Counted from the first letter of the stretch, positions 8,230-17,195 are shown. The stretch is DNA of 64,000 nt from AM-0621 sp964573505 (GCA_964573505.1 CAZNMS010000001.1:1-64000), one strand, 5' to 3'. Numbers and translations are program-made. Notes: generated from the sequence alone by a model not told the origin.

Positions 8230-11200
8230 TCATTGCGAGCCTCTTGCCGCTGAGTCGGAGGGCTCCGTCAAGCCGGAGCACTCCAAGTTCTGCGCTACTC
8301 GCGCGAAGCCCAAATGGTCGCGTTGCCCTCGATACCAATCTTGTGATCGCAGAACCGTCGGTAGCTCGGACGCATCCGGTTCGAAGCGTTCGAACTTTCC
8401 GTTCTTGAAGTGCATCAGCTCATTCGACTCGGGATTCAGCACGGCCAATTGCACCCACTCGTTGCGAATCAATCTGCCGACGACCGCGTTGCGATCCATG
8501 ATCTTTGTGAGGTTCTCCGGCGTGCTTTCGATGACGAACAGCAAACGCACGGGCTCATGAATCTCGACTCCCTGCCATGGCAGCCCAGTGCGCAGGTCAC
8601 TCGCCGCACCGTCCATCACTCCGAGCAGCGCGGTGATGTTGTGAGGCAGCTTTGTTCCGCTGCCCCAACCGGGCGAGTCGACGTACGAGAACATGTATTG
8701 AAGATTGATGCCCGAGCAGACGAAGACGACCGCTCCCAGAATGCGTCCGAGGATCGTCGCGTCGGCATCGTCCGTTGTGTGATCGTAAGAGTGCATGAAG
8801 CAGCGACGGTCCATAAACAGCCCCGTCACGCGCGAGCGACGACCGACATAGCACATCGCGTTCGTTGAGTTCCCGAACTCGGGCCGCACCTGCGCGAGAT
8901 CTTCCGTGCGATCTTCAACATGCAGGTGCGCCTCTTGCGGAGTGAGCGTCAGCGGTGCGGAGTAGAACCGACGGCAACGCTCGTGCGAGTTCCTTAAGCA
9001 CGCTTCGTCGAGAATGTCTTTCGCGGCTTCGAACTCGGGACGATGCGAACGCGGCAAGAAGTCGATGTCGGTGAACGTGATCGTGTCGTCGCCAGTGTTG
9101 TGCAGCCCGCCGAGAAAGTGCGTCTCTTTCGGAATGTCGATGCCGCGTTGTTTGAGGATCTCGCGCACTCGCAGATCGTTGAGCATCGACGCCAGCGCGC
9201 GAGCGTTCGGGACTCCGGCCAATCCCGAGCATGCTCCGCAGTCGTATGCCGACTTATGCGGATTGTTCTGACATGCGGAACCGTGACCGAGAAACATCAC
9301 GATCCGCGCGAAGCCGGTGACGAGCCCAATATCGCGCAAGATCCGCTCGCCGAAGTTCGCCATTTCAGGCACGGTGAAGCCGAATCCGTTCTCGGACATG
9401 CTCGGCTTCTCATCAAGCCGCTCCATACGAAGCCGAGTGACGGGCACCGGCTTCACGAGGCTCTCAGCATGCTTGCGAATCTTCGCCGTGACGCGCGGAA
9501 ACAAGACGCGCGCAATCAGCGGCACGGACGCAAGCACGCCGACACTCGCCGTCATGACCGCTCCGCGCAGCATGTTGCGCGACGCTTTCGAAACGCGTTG
9601 CCCGGCAGTGCCGATCGCACGCCGCGTCTTCGCTCGTCGGCCTTCGACGTCGGCCATTGAATAGACGGGCTCTTCAATCACCCAATGCTGCGGTCGCACA
9701 ACGATCGGACACAACGTCGAGAAGTGCGCGTCGCCCAATCCTCGATAGTAGATCGGCAAGCAGAAGAAGCCCGGAGCCCCGAACGTCTCGACACGCGGAT
9801 CCGTTTCTTCGAGATGCCGACGGAACGACTCTTCGCGCGCGTCGATGCAGAAGACCGCTTGAAACTTCACATCCTTCACGCGCACCGCCGACTGAGTCGC
9901 TTGCACCGAGACCGCATTCAACGCGCGTTGCCGATAGTTGTGCTCGAACGCCAAATGAAAGAGGCGACGTCGCTCAAGCTGACCGAAGGCATCGACCTCT
10001 TGTAATAACAATTGCTGCTCGTCGTCGGTCAGTGCCGTCAGCTTCGCAACCGGCCATGCGAGATAACTCGCCAATTGGAACAGCACGAAGGCGCGCGGGC
10101 TGACGATGTCAGAATCGTTTAACCGCGACCCACTGGGGAGCGCGTCTGCCGAAGTCGAGTCACTTGTCCGATCGCGCGCTCCCCCGAGGGTCGCGGTTAA
10201 ACGGTTCTCGCACTCAGCTCGCAGTTCGCTCAGAGGTCCGTCAAAGCCCAATCGCTCGTAGGCGACATGCCGCAGCGCGAGCCGATCGAGAAGCAATCGC
10301 ACCGCGAGGAACTCGATCAACGTGCCGTCCGGCACTCGAATCGGAACGCGATCGCTGCGCGTTTCGTTCTGCCATAAGAGCCCGCCGAAGCCGCGCAGCG
10401 CGAGCAATGTGAGAGCAATGAACTCGGATGTTTCTTCTTCGCGCACTCCGAGCGCATCGAGCGAGACCGCGATCGAATCCAATGCCCCCACTTGATTCCG
10501 GGCAATGCGATCAAGCTCATCCGCAAGGCCGCTCATCCATACGGCGGGCGGCCCGCCGGCTCGGCCATAGAGCTTGATGAAGGCATTCAGAAAGCCTTCG
10601 TTCCGATGCGGCAGAACCCACTCGGCAAGACCCTGATCAACGAAGGCCGACGTGAAGCGAATCAAGATCTCGTTGACGAGCAAGTCGCTGTCGTCGTTCG
10701 TCGCGGCGAGCAGCACATCTCGATGTCTGAGCGACTTCACGTTTCTCGCACGATCAACTTCATTGGCCTCTGCGACTGCGTTGCGGCGAGTTGCTTCATT
10801 CCGAGCGAGGTCTCGGCACGCATCCCATAACCGCTGCAAGTGCTCTGTCGTTGTTGTTACACCGGCATCGCGACTCGCTGCGAGCCCCGCTTCTTGAGCT
10901 TGCGGAGTGACGTCCGGCAAGAACCGTCGGAACGCATCGGTCTCGGCGACGAACCATTCCAATTCGGCTGACGAAGCTTCGGTCAGCGGATAGCGCAACA
11001 TCGCAAGCCGCAATTCGTGCCGAGTGCTCAAACCGACGATCGATTCATCGGCTGCTTCCGCGAGATCTTCATTGAGCACGCAGCGCAGATCGGTCTCAGT
11101 GATGCGACCGCGTTTGAGCTTCTCGCGAAAACGATCGAGCGTCAGGTACGGCTGACAGCGAAAAAGTTCGCCGCCGCGTTTGACCGCTTGATGAAACGGC

Positions 11201-11316
11201 AAGTCTTCGAGTCCTCGCAATGTGTTATCGAAGACGAAGGCGGTAATCGGCCCCTGCGCCGGCAACAACTCGGTTGCCTTGATGATCGTTGCCTGCAGCG
11301 TTTCGAGTCGGGTCAT
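8230..11316 (-). CDS. dabA: DabA, DUF2309 zinc-dependent CO2-hydrating subunit
   Basis: Large cytoplasmic protein of 1028 residues of the DUF2309 family, the beta-carbonic-anhydrase-like subunit of the DAB inorganic-carbon pump (MpsB in staphylococci). All four zinc-site residues known from Halothiobacillus DabA can be matched: Cys490 and Asp492 in FCIDAREES, and His678 and Cys693 in GHGS...YDCGACSG, with the same 15-residue His-Cys spacing. With DabB it should convert CO2 to bicarbonate vectorially. Two stretches are foreign to the family. Residues about 372-400 are encoded by a palindromic repeat (10117-10202). The C-terminal LECSGLTEPSDSAARGSQ is encoded by palindrome arm D. A GGGA ribosome site precedes ATG 11316. 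The family call is very safe; physiological substrate flow is inferred. Confidence 0.93.
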   Translation of the reverse strand: MTRLETLQATIIKATELLPAQGPITAFVFDNTLRGLEDLPFHQAVKRGGELFRCQPYLTLDRFREKLKRGRITETDLRCVLNEDLAEAADESIVGLSTRHELRLAMLRYPLTEASSAELEWFVAETDAFRRFLPDVTPQAQEAGLAASRDAGVTTTTEHLQRLWDACRDLARNEATRRNAVAEANEVDRARNVKSLRHRDVLLAATNDDSDLLVNEILIRFTSAFVDQGLAEWVLPHRNEGFLNAFIKLYGRAGGPPAVWMSGLADELDRIARNQVGALDSIAVSLDALGVREEETSEFIALTLLALRGFGGLLWQNETRSDRVPIRVPDGTLIEFLAVRLLLDRLALRHVAYERLGFDGPLSELRAECENRLTATLGGARDRTSDSTSADALPSGSRLNDSDIVSPRAFVLFQLASYLAWPVAKLTALTDDEQQLLLQEVDAFGQLERRRLFHLAFEHNYRQRALNAVSVQATQSAVRVKDVKFQAVFCIDAREESFRRHLEETDPRVETFGAPGFFCLPIYYRGLGDAHFSTLCPIVVRPQHWVIEEPVYSMADVEGRRAKTRRAIGTAGQRVSKASRNMLRGAVMTASVGVLASVPLIARVLFPRVTAKIRKHAESLVKPVPVTRLRMERLDEKPSMSENGFGFTVPEMANFGERILRDIGLVTGFARIVMFLGHGSACQNNPHKSAYDCGACSGLAGVPNARALASMLNDLRVREILKQRGIDIPKETHFLGGLHNTGDDTITFTDIDFLPRSHRPEFEAAKDILDEACLRNSHERCRRFYSAPLTLTPQEAHLHVEDRTEDLAQVRPEFGNSTNAMCYVGRRSRVTGLFMDRRCFMHSYDHTTDDADATILGRILGAVVFVCSGINLQYMFSYVDSPGWGSGTKLPHNITALLGVMDGAASDLRTGLPWQGVEIHEPVRLLFVIESTPENLTKIMDRNAVVGRLIRNEWVQLAVLNPESNELMHFKNGKFERFEPDASELPTVLRSQDWYRGQRDHLGFARVAQNLECSGLTEPSDSAARGSQ
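8247..8287. repeat. Dab-cluster palindrome arm D, inside the 3' end of dabA
   Basis: Inverted partner of arm C. It encodes the last 18 residues of DabA, in a different reading frame from the one arm B uses in dabB. Confidence 0.85.
10117..10202. repeat. GTTTAACCGCGACCC palindrome inside dabA
   Basis: Left arm GTTTAACCGCGACCC at 10117 and inverted right arm GGGTCGCGGTTAAAC ending at 10202, with mirrored GGGAGCGCG/CGCGCTCCC inner arms. It matches the intergenic element at 2232-2392 and is translated in frame as part of DabA (NRLTATLGGARDR to SGSRLND). Confidence 0.9.
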
Positions 11317-11349
11317 GAGATCCCATTCTCAGTTGCGGAGTGACTGAGC

Positions 11350-11420
11350 TTCGTAGGGCAGGGGGCGCGCCTGCCTATTTCTCGGAAAGTTCAAGCAGGC
11401 GAGCCGCCCGCTCTACGAAC
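11350..11420. repeat. Palindromic repeat between sulP and dabA
   Basis: TTCGTAGGGCAGGGGGCGCG opens the element and the inverted CCGCCCGCTCTACGAA closes it, with CGCCTGCC/CAGGCG inner arms. A further repeat family lying in the leader of dabA. Confidence 0.7.
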
Positions 11421-11479
11421 TCATCACAAGCGGCTCGAGTCAAGCTGCGTTGCGTCGATGCGACTCGGTCGCTTGCCCT

Positions 11480-13024
11480 CTAAGCCAATTGCTGCGCACC
11501 GTGATACCGACTGCGAAGTCCTTCCCAGTCGATGTTGAATCGCCCGCCGGTTGCTGATCGCTGCTTCTCCCATGCGGTGAGCAATTCGAGGCAGGCGTGA
11601 TCAATGAAGTCGAGTCGCTCAACATTCACGTTCACTTCGACGTTCGTCGGGATCGATTCAATCGCCTTTGCGAGCTTCGGCAGCGAGACGAACGTGGCAG
11701 AGCCAATCAGATACAGCACTTTCTCGTCAGCTCGCACGCCGTTCTCGATGCGCACTTCGATGTTCGAAAACCTCACAAGCAACTTGATCGCTGTCGCGAT
11801 GATGCCTGCAACCACTCCCGTCAGCAGATCGAGTGAGACAATCAGTCCGAGCGTGATGGCGTAGATCGCGAAGACATCGTGCCCCATCTTCCAAAGAGCT
11901 TTGATCATCTTCGGATTCACGAGCTTGTAGCCGGTATAGACAAGAATGCCGGCAAGGCTCGCTCGCGGGATGTCTCGCAAAGCGAATGGAATGGCGGTGA
12001 CACAAAGCAGCAGCCATACGCCGTGCAGAATTGCGGAGAGTCTCGTCTTTCCTCCCGCATCAACGTTCGCGCTGCTGCGCACGATGACGCCCGTAATCGG
12101 CAGCGCGCCGAGCATGCCGCAAACCATATTGCCGATGCCTTGAGCAACCAGTTCTTTGTCGTACTTCGTTCGCGGGCCGGAGTGCATCGCGTCAACGGCT
12201 GAAGCGCAGAGCAACGTCTCGGCGGACGCGATCAGTGCAAGCGACGCTGCGGCAATCAAGACACTCTTCCACTCAGCAAGATCTTCCGGCAGTCCGGCGT
12301 TCGGCCATGTAATGGCTTGCGTCAGACTTTCCGGCACGAGCACCTCGTTGATGCCATCGTGCAAGAAGTCGCTCGCGGCGGTGCCAATGAGCACCGCGAC
12401 GAGTGCCGGCGGGACAACGTGCCATGATTTCGGCGTGCAGGGTTTCCATAGCACCAAAACGGCGATCGTCAGAAAGCCGATGCGCGCGGCGTCGTCCACT
12501 TTCGATAACGGGTCCGGGATGATGCCGCTCCAAAGTGACTCCGGCAGAGCGAGCAAGTTAAGCAGGCCCGATGCAAGCGGCTTGCGGTCCAACATGATCT
12601 GAAACTGGCTCGCCAGAATCAGCACTCCGATTCCGGCAAGCATGCCGTGAATCACCGCCGGCGAGACGGCGCGAAACCATTGCCCGAGCTTGAGCGCTCC
12701 GCCGATGACCTGAATCACGCCGGCGATCAGCACGATCAATCCGACTGTCTCCCATCCATGCGTTTTCGTGAGTTGCGCGATGATCACGCTGAGTCCCGCT
12801 GCCGGACCACTCACTTGCAGAGGGCTTCCGGCAAGCAAGCCGACGAGTAACCCGCCGACGACTCCGGTGATGATGCCGACGCTTGCGGCTTTGTCTTCCG
12901 GAACTCCCGAAGCGATCGCGACGCCCATGCACAAGGGCAACGCCACTAAGAACACAACGAACGATGCGAGAATGTCTTTCGAGAGTGAATTCGAAGAACT
13001 CGTCGCAGCAGGTTGATCAGACAT
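11480..13024 (-). CDS. SulP-family anion transporter with STAS domain
   Basis: Membrane transporter of 514 residues from the chosen start. The N-terminal half has the SulP signature region (VFLVALPLCMGVAIASGVP, then SPLQVSGPAAGLSVIIAQL). It has 10-14 membrane segments, and a C-terminal STAS domain from about residue 425 (GSATFVSLPKLAKAIESI). SulP proteins carry sulfate or bicarbonate. The position directly upstream of dabA on the same strand favours bicarbonate, as in autotroph gene clusters where SulP and DUF2309 genes adjoin, but sulfate cannot be excluded. MSDQPAATSS at 13024 is chosen over an ATG 21 codons upstream because the extra segment is polar and unlike the family. Confidence 0.88.
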   Translation of the reverse strand: MSDQPAATSSSNSLSKDILASFVVFLVALPLCMGVAIASGVPEDKAASVGIITGVVGGLLVGLLAGSPLQVSGPAAGLSVIIAQLTKTHGWETVGLIVLIAGVIQVIGGALKLGQWFRAVSPAVIHGMLAGIGVLILASQFQIMLDRKPLASGLLNLLALPESLWSGIIPDPLSKVDDAARIGFLTIAVLVLWKPCTPKSWHVVPPALVAVLIGTAASDFLHDGINEVLVPESLTQAITWPNAGLPEDLAEWKSVLIAAASLALIASAETLLCASAVDAMHSGPRTKYDKELVAQGIGNMVCGMLGALPITGVIVRSSANVDAGGKTRLSAILHGVWLLLCVTAIPFALRDIPRASLAGILVYTGYKLVNPKMIKALWKMGHDVFAIYAITLGLIVSLDLLTGVVAGIIATAIKLLVRFSNIEVRIENGVRADEKVLYLIGSATFVSLPKLAKAIESIPTNVEVNVNVERLDFIDHACLELLTAWEKQRSATGGRFNIDWEGLRSRYHGAQQLA

Positions 13025-13615
13025 TTGATCGTGCTTTCGCGAAATGGTCTCAGACCCGGTTGAACAACGTCTTTGGGAGCTGAGCACGAATGCCGCTCAC
13101 TCAAAACAGTGGCGCTGTTCTCAACGCGGCCCTCACACTGCTGCCTCGATCACGTCCCGAGTGCGACGACGTTGTGACGGCACGTCGGAGTGGCATCGAA
13201 AGCGGCGGATTCTAGGGCGGCCCATAATCGCGAGGCAGGCGGGAGTCGCTTAAAAGGCCTTAAGGTTCGCCCCGTCGAACAGGCACGCTGCTTCAATCGT
13301 CAGATCATGGCGGGACGCCATTCCGGTGCTCGGCAGATGAGTGCATGCCGGCGCGAGCATTGACGTTTGCTCGACTGCGTCTGCAGGCAGTCTCGCGCCT
13401 TCAGTGACAACGAACCGTTCGCTTCGAAGTGACGAACGCCTAATTCGACAGTGCACCTTCGAGGTTCCGTAGCCGAAATCGTCAGATTTCGGACGGCTGA
13501 AATGCCTGAAATCTCACGATTTCAGCTACATGGTGCGCTGTAGAACTAAGCCGTATTCCCCGACTTCGTGAGATCACATCACCGCGCTGTACTGCTCTGC
13601 TGACTGTTAGCCCCT
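13025..13615. other. Gene-free divergent region between sulP and the two-component genes
   Basis: About 590 nt with no credible gene. It holds the promoters of the minus-strand SulP/dab cluster and the plus-strand regulator pair, none of which I can place confidently, and one double-hairpin repeat at 13468-13529. Confidence 0.5.
13468..13529. repeat. GTAGCCGAA double-hairpin repeat, copy 3
   Basis: CCGAAATCGTCAGATTTCGG hairpin, linker, then TGAAATCTCACGATTTCA hairpin; outer GTAGC/GCTAC pair. Confidence 0.8.
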
Positions 13616-14287
13616 ATGCGAATTCTCGTGATTGAAGACGACTCGGTGATTGGCCCTGCTGTGCGGCAGGGCTTCTGTGAGGCGACGCATGAATGCGAAC
13701 TCGTCGCGAACGGCACCGACGGACTCATTCGAGCACGCAGCGAGAATTGGGATGTCGTCGTGCTCGACCTCATGCTGCCGGGAAAACCGGGACTCGATGT
13801 GCTCGCTGAACTTCGTCAGTCCGGAGTGAGCACTCCGGTCATCTTGCTGACTGCGAAAGACGCGCTCGATGACCGCGTTGTCGGGCTCAATGCCGGCGCG
13901 GATGACTATCTCGTGAAGCCGTTTGCGTTCGCAGAGTTGATGGCGCGAGCGCAGGCCGTTTGTCGGCGCGCGGCGATCAAAGTTCCGAGCATCAAAGTCG
14001 TCGGCGATCTGACGCTCGATCCGACTTCGCGCCGCGTCTCACGCGCGGGGCGACCGATTGATTTGAGCCCGACTCAATTCAGCATCCTCGAACTCTTGAT
14101 GCGCAATGCGGGGCAAGTCGTCACTCGCAAGATGCTCTGCGAGCACGTTTGGGGCTTTCACTGGGACGGCACGACAAACGTCATTGAAGTGCATGTGAAT
14201 CATCTGCGCGGCAAGCTCGATGCCGGACGCGATGACTCGTGCATTCAGACCGTGCGAGGACGGGGCTATGTCTTACGAACCGAGTAA
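13616..14287 (+). CDS. OmpR/PhoB-type response regulator
   Basis: DNA-binding response regulator of 223 residues. The receiver domain (residues 1-120) has the acidic pair in IEDDSV, phospho-acceptor Asp51 in VVLDLMLPG, Thr in ILLTAKD, and Lys in DDYLVKPFAF. The C-terminal winged helix (about 128-222) ends in VRGRGYVLRTE, the OmpR wing. It overlaps the sensor kinase gene by 20 nt, so the two are translationally coupled partners. It is divergent from the SulP/dab cluster, which makes that cluster a candidate target, but no binding site was recognised. Confidence 0.95.
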   Translation: MRILVIEDDSVIGPAVRQGFCEATHECELVANGTDGLIRARSENWDVVVLDLMLPGKPGLDVLAELRQSGVSTPVILLTAKDALDDRVVGLNAGADDYLVKPFAFAELMARAQAVCRRAAIKVPSIKVVGDLTLDPTSRRVSRAGRPIDLSPTQFSILELLMRNAGQVVTRKMLCEHVWGFHWDGTTNVIEVHVNHLRGKLDAGRDDSCIQTVRGRGYVLRTE

Positions 14288-15698
14288 GCCTTCTCAATCG
14301 CAGAGTCGATGGCCGTCGCTGCGAGCGCGATTGACCGTATGGAACTCGATCGTTGTCTTAGTGGTCGGCCTCTTTGCACTGCTTGCCGTGCGGCAGGGCC
14401 TCTACTTCGCGCTCCTGCATGAGACCGACATCGTCTTGCGCGAAGAAGCCGAAGAGATCTTGCTGACGATTCAGCAGACATTTCCCGACCGCGCGGCGAT
14501 CCTCAGTGAGCTGCAACGCAAGACGAAGGTGCATGAGCAAGAAGGATGGTTCGTGCAACTGCGCGATGCCCCCGCTCATACCGTTTGGACGAGTCCGAGC
14601 ACTCCGCCCGAATTGCTTGATCGCCCATTCGCACCCGATGAAGTCGGGCACGGAACGACGACCGGTCCGTATCGACTCGTTGAACTCGTCCTCAATCAAA
14701 AAGGCATGCCGACGTTCTTAGTGCGCGTCGGCACGGCCACTCACTTCATCGACGCCGATGTAGCGCAAGTTACTCGCATCGCAGCGCCCGTCGGCTTGCT
14801 GTTGCTCTTACTGGCACCACTCGGCGGCTACGTGCTTGCGGGTCGAGCGATTCAACCCCTGCAAGAAATCATCTCGACGACATCGAAACTGCGGCCCGAT
14901 CGGCTGAACGATCGGTTGACGATTCGCGGGACGCGGGACGAACTTGATCAACTGTCGCAGAAGATCAATGAGTTCCTCGACGAGATCTCAACGCACCTCG
15001 ATGAGCACCGCGACTTCATCGCGAATGCTGCTCATGAACTGCGTTCGCCTCTGACGGCATTGCAAAGTTCGATTGATGTAACGCTCGGTCAACAACGCTC
15101 ACCCGCTGAGTATGAAGTGCTGCTCGGGACGTTGAGCGAGCAATGCGAGAGCCTGACGACGATCGTCAATCAGTTGCTCTTGCTGGCTGAGAATGCGCCG
15201 AATCAGCGCGGTCAGCTTGAGCGACAGCTCGTTGATATGAGCGATCTGACTCAACGATCGGTCGAGATGTTTTCCGGCGCGGCTGAAGAACGCGGCATCG
15301 ACTTGCAGGGGCAGATTTCTCCGCGCATCTCGCTGCATGCGGAAGCGAGTGCGCTGCGGCAGGTCATCAACAACTTGCTCGACAACGCGTTGAAGTTCAC
15401 TCCCGCCGGAGGCCGCATCGTTGTGTCGCTCAGCGCTCATGAGTCCGACAACAGCGTCTTGCTCACCGTCGCTGATAGCGGCGCGGGCATTCCTCAAGCA
15501 GAGCAAGAGCGAGTCTTCGAACGTTTCTATCAAGTGGACCGATCGCATCAGCGCAGTGCCGGTCGGCGCGGAAGCGGATTGGGACTCAGCATCTGCCGCG
15601 CGATCGTCGTCAATCACGGAGGAACGATCAGCGTCGAAAGCGAACTCGGCCGCGGCACGACGTTCCGAGTGAGTCTGCCAAACAGCGGCAGCACGTAG
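14268..15698 (+). CDS. Membrane sensor histidine kinase
   Basis: Kinase of 476 residues: first membrane helix at about 24-44 (TVWNSIVVLVVGLFALLAV), periplasmic sensor of roughly 120 residues, second helix at about 170-190, and HAMP. HisKA follows with His256 in NAAHELRSPLTAL, then an ATPase domain with N box NNLLDNALKF, G1 DSGAGIP and G2 GRRGSGLGLSI. Architecture resembles metal or envelope-stress kinases (CusS/QseC type), but the ligand is unknown. ATG 14268 (MSYEPSKPS) is taken; an open upstream extension to 14220 lies inside the response regulator coding sequence. Confidence 0.93.
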   Translation: MSYEPSKPSQSQSRWPSLRARLTVWNSIVVLVVGLFALLAVRQGLYFALLHETDIVLREEAEEILLTIQQTFPDRAAILSELQRKTKVHEQEGWFVQLRDAPAHTVWTSPSTPPELLDRPFAPDEVGHGTTTGPYRLVELVLNQKGMPTFLVRVGTATHFIDADVAQVTRIAAPVGLLLLLLAPLGGYVLAGRAIQPLQEIISTTSKLRPDRLNDRLTIRGTRDELDQLSQKINEFLDEISTHLDEHRDFIANAAHELRSPLTALQSSIDVTLGQQRSPAEYEVLLGTLSEQCESLTTIVNQLLLLAENAPNQRGQLERQLVDMSDLTQRSVEMFSGAAEERGIDLQGQISPRISLHAEASALRQVINNLLDNALKFTPAGGRIVVSLSAHESDNSVLLTVADSGAGIPQAEQERVFERFYQVDRSHQRSAGRRGSGLGLSICRAIVVNHGGTISVESELGRGTTFRVSLPNSGST

Positions 15699-15727
15699 TT
15701 CCGCGCTGCCGCGACGACATTAAGTGA

Positions 15728-15792
15728 GTAGCCGAAATCGCAAGATTTCGGACGCCGTCGCAGAGCCCCCGAATTCTGACGAATTCGGCTAC
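15728..15792. repeat. GTAGCCGAA double-hairpin repeat, copy 4
   Basis: CCGAAATCGCAAGATTTCGG, linker, then CCGAATTCTGACGAATTCGG; outer GTAGC/GCTAC pair. It follows the kinase stop codon by 30 nt. Confidence 0.85.
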
Positions 15793-15917
15793 GGTCAGTC
15801 CGCACGCTGCCCGCACGGTCCGCAAACCGCCGTTTCCGCGTTTGGCGGGGCTTGCTAGCTTCCCCGCCGCTTTAAGGCTCGTTCGTTCGAGCAACCGCAA
15901 ACGGAAGGGATGCCGTC

Positions 15918-17171
15918 ATGCTTCATATTTCTTGGGCTCGATCATGCAGCGTCATGCTGGGACTGCTGCTGCTCGTCGGTTGTCAGCAAGGCGACGATGA
16001 TGAGTCGGATTCGCCGGAATTCTCGATCAGCCGTGCCCCGGCTCAGCAGCCGGAGAAAAAAGAAGAAGCTCTCCCGAGCGACATTGAACTCGTCGGGCGC
16101 AAAGAGCCGCCGCGCGAAGGCAGCTTGAAATTCTCGCTCAAACCCGGCGCGAAGTTCCCGTTGCAGAAGACGGTCGAGCAATCGCTCGCTCAGCAAACAA
16201 AAGACGGAAAGCTGATGAGCAAGTCGCGGCTCTTCACGCGCTTTGCGATCACCGTTGATGGTGAGGAACCCGGAAAGCGCCGACTCAGCGTGCGCTACGA
16301 CCGCGTTCGCTACGGGCACGACTTGATCGGCGACAAAGTCGAATACGACTCCGCGAATCCCGGCGAGCAGATCCCCGAAGCGGCATTGTTCTATCACGGA
16401 ATGGTCAACAACGGCTTTTCGTTTTGGCTCAGCGACGACAATAAGTTCCTTGATGTTGAAGGGATGCCAGAATTCTTACAGCGTTGTGCGCGCTTCGTTC
16501 CCGAACGACGCCGACAGCAGATGCTTGAGCAAGTCTTGTCGAACTCCGAAGACGAGAGCTTTGCGAACTTTCTTGATGACAGCATCGGCCTCTTGCCCTT
16601 CAACAAAGACGCTCCCGGTCGCGAGTCCTTCATTAAAGAAGGCGACGAATGGAAGCGCAGTCGCAAGCTGACGAGCCCGGTGCCAATGGCGCTCGATACG
16701 ACTTTCAAGCTCACTCAGCTCGGTGAGAAGACGGCGAAGATCGACATCTTCGGAAGGATCGTGCCGATGCGCGTTGCGACGTTGTCTGTCGCCGGGCAAG
16801 CAAAGTCGGACTCAGAGATGTATTTGAAGGACGGTCATACCGCCGGCGTTTGCACGATCGATCGCGAAAGCGGCTTGCCGATCTTCAGTCGCGTTGAACG
16901 CAATCTCTCACTGCGAGTGCGCATCCCGTCTGCCGGTGAGTTCGATCAAAACAAACGAGTCGTCACGACGATCGAAGCGTTCCCGTCCGGTCAGCCGATC
17001 TATACCGGGCAAGACGACCGCGCGGTGCAAGGCCCCAATCAGATCGTGCCGACATCCGGCACTGCCGAGCGCGCCGGTCAAAGCGACGAGCGATCGCCGA
17101 CACAAAGAAGTTCTCGTGCTCCTCAAGATCGCACGGAAGCACTCGACTTCGCTCCGCCGCGTGTGAAGTAG
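15918..17171 (+). CDS. Secreted lipoprotein, DUF6263-like
   Basis: Protein of 417 residues with a lipoprotein signal: hydrophobic SVMLGLLLLVGC with Cys near residue 21 as the lipidation site, then an acidic, Ser/Pro-rich linker. The body (LKFSLKPGAKFPLQKTVEQS, then KKRRLSVRYDRVRY-like strands) resembles the DUF6263 group of planctomycete lipoproteins, which are beta-rich and of unknown function. The C-terminal 60 residues are low-complexity and probably disordered. GGAAGGGA lies just before ATG 15918. It is flanked on both sides by GTAGCCGAA repeats, so it is probably a single-gene unit. Confidence 0.7.
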   Translation: MLHISWARSCSVMLGLLLLVGCQQGDDDESDSPEFSISRAPAQQPEKKEEALPSDIELVGRKEPPREGSLKFSLKPGAKFPLQKTVEQSLAQQTKDGKLMSKSRLFTRFAITVDGEEPGKRRLSVRYDRVRYGHDLIGDKVEYDSANPGEQIPEAALFYHGMVNNGFSFWLSDDNKFLDVEGMPEFLQRCARFVPERRRQQMLEQVLSNSEDESFANFLDDSIGLLPFNKDAPGRESFIKEGDEWKRSRKLTSPVPMALDTTFKLTQLGEKTAKIDIFGRIVPMRVATLSVAGQAKSDSEMYLKDGHTAGVCTIDRESGLPIFSRVERNLSLRVRIPSAGEFDQNKRVVTTIEAFPSGQPIYTGQDDRAVQGPNQIVPTSGTAERAGQSDERSPTQRSSRAPQDRTEALDFAPPRVK

Positions 17172-17195
17172 TGCGCCTTCAAGACTTGAGATTCG

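Larger units (their letters stand above)
7721..8254. repeat. Two-copy tandem duplication, unit about 267 bp
   Basis: Copy 1 (7721-7987) and copy 2 (7988-8254) align along their whole length with scattered substitutions. Both begin CGCTTG(T/A)GTTTCTTA and end in CCTCTTGCCGCTGAGT. Each unit contains a GTAGCCGAA double-hairpin repeat. The array lies in the transcribed gap between dabA and dabB, enclosed by palindrome arms C and D. The short open frames in it only mirror the duplication and look non-coding. Confidence 0.85.

Noticed and set aside
7721..8254. CRISPR-like array
   Set aside because: Only two long units without spacer-repeat periodicity and no cas genes.
7771..8338. Two short minus-strand frames with a shared LSGKRLAMKRTRSSS segment
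   Set aside because: The similarity comes from the 267-bp DNA duplication; the frames run through hairpin repeats and differ in start and end.
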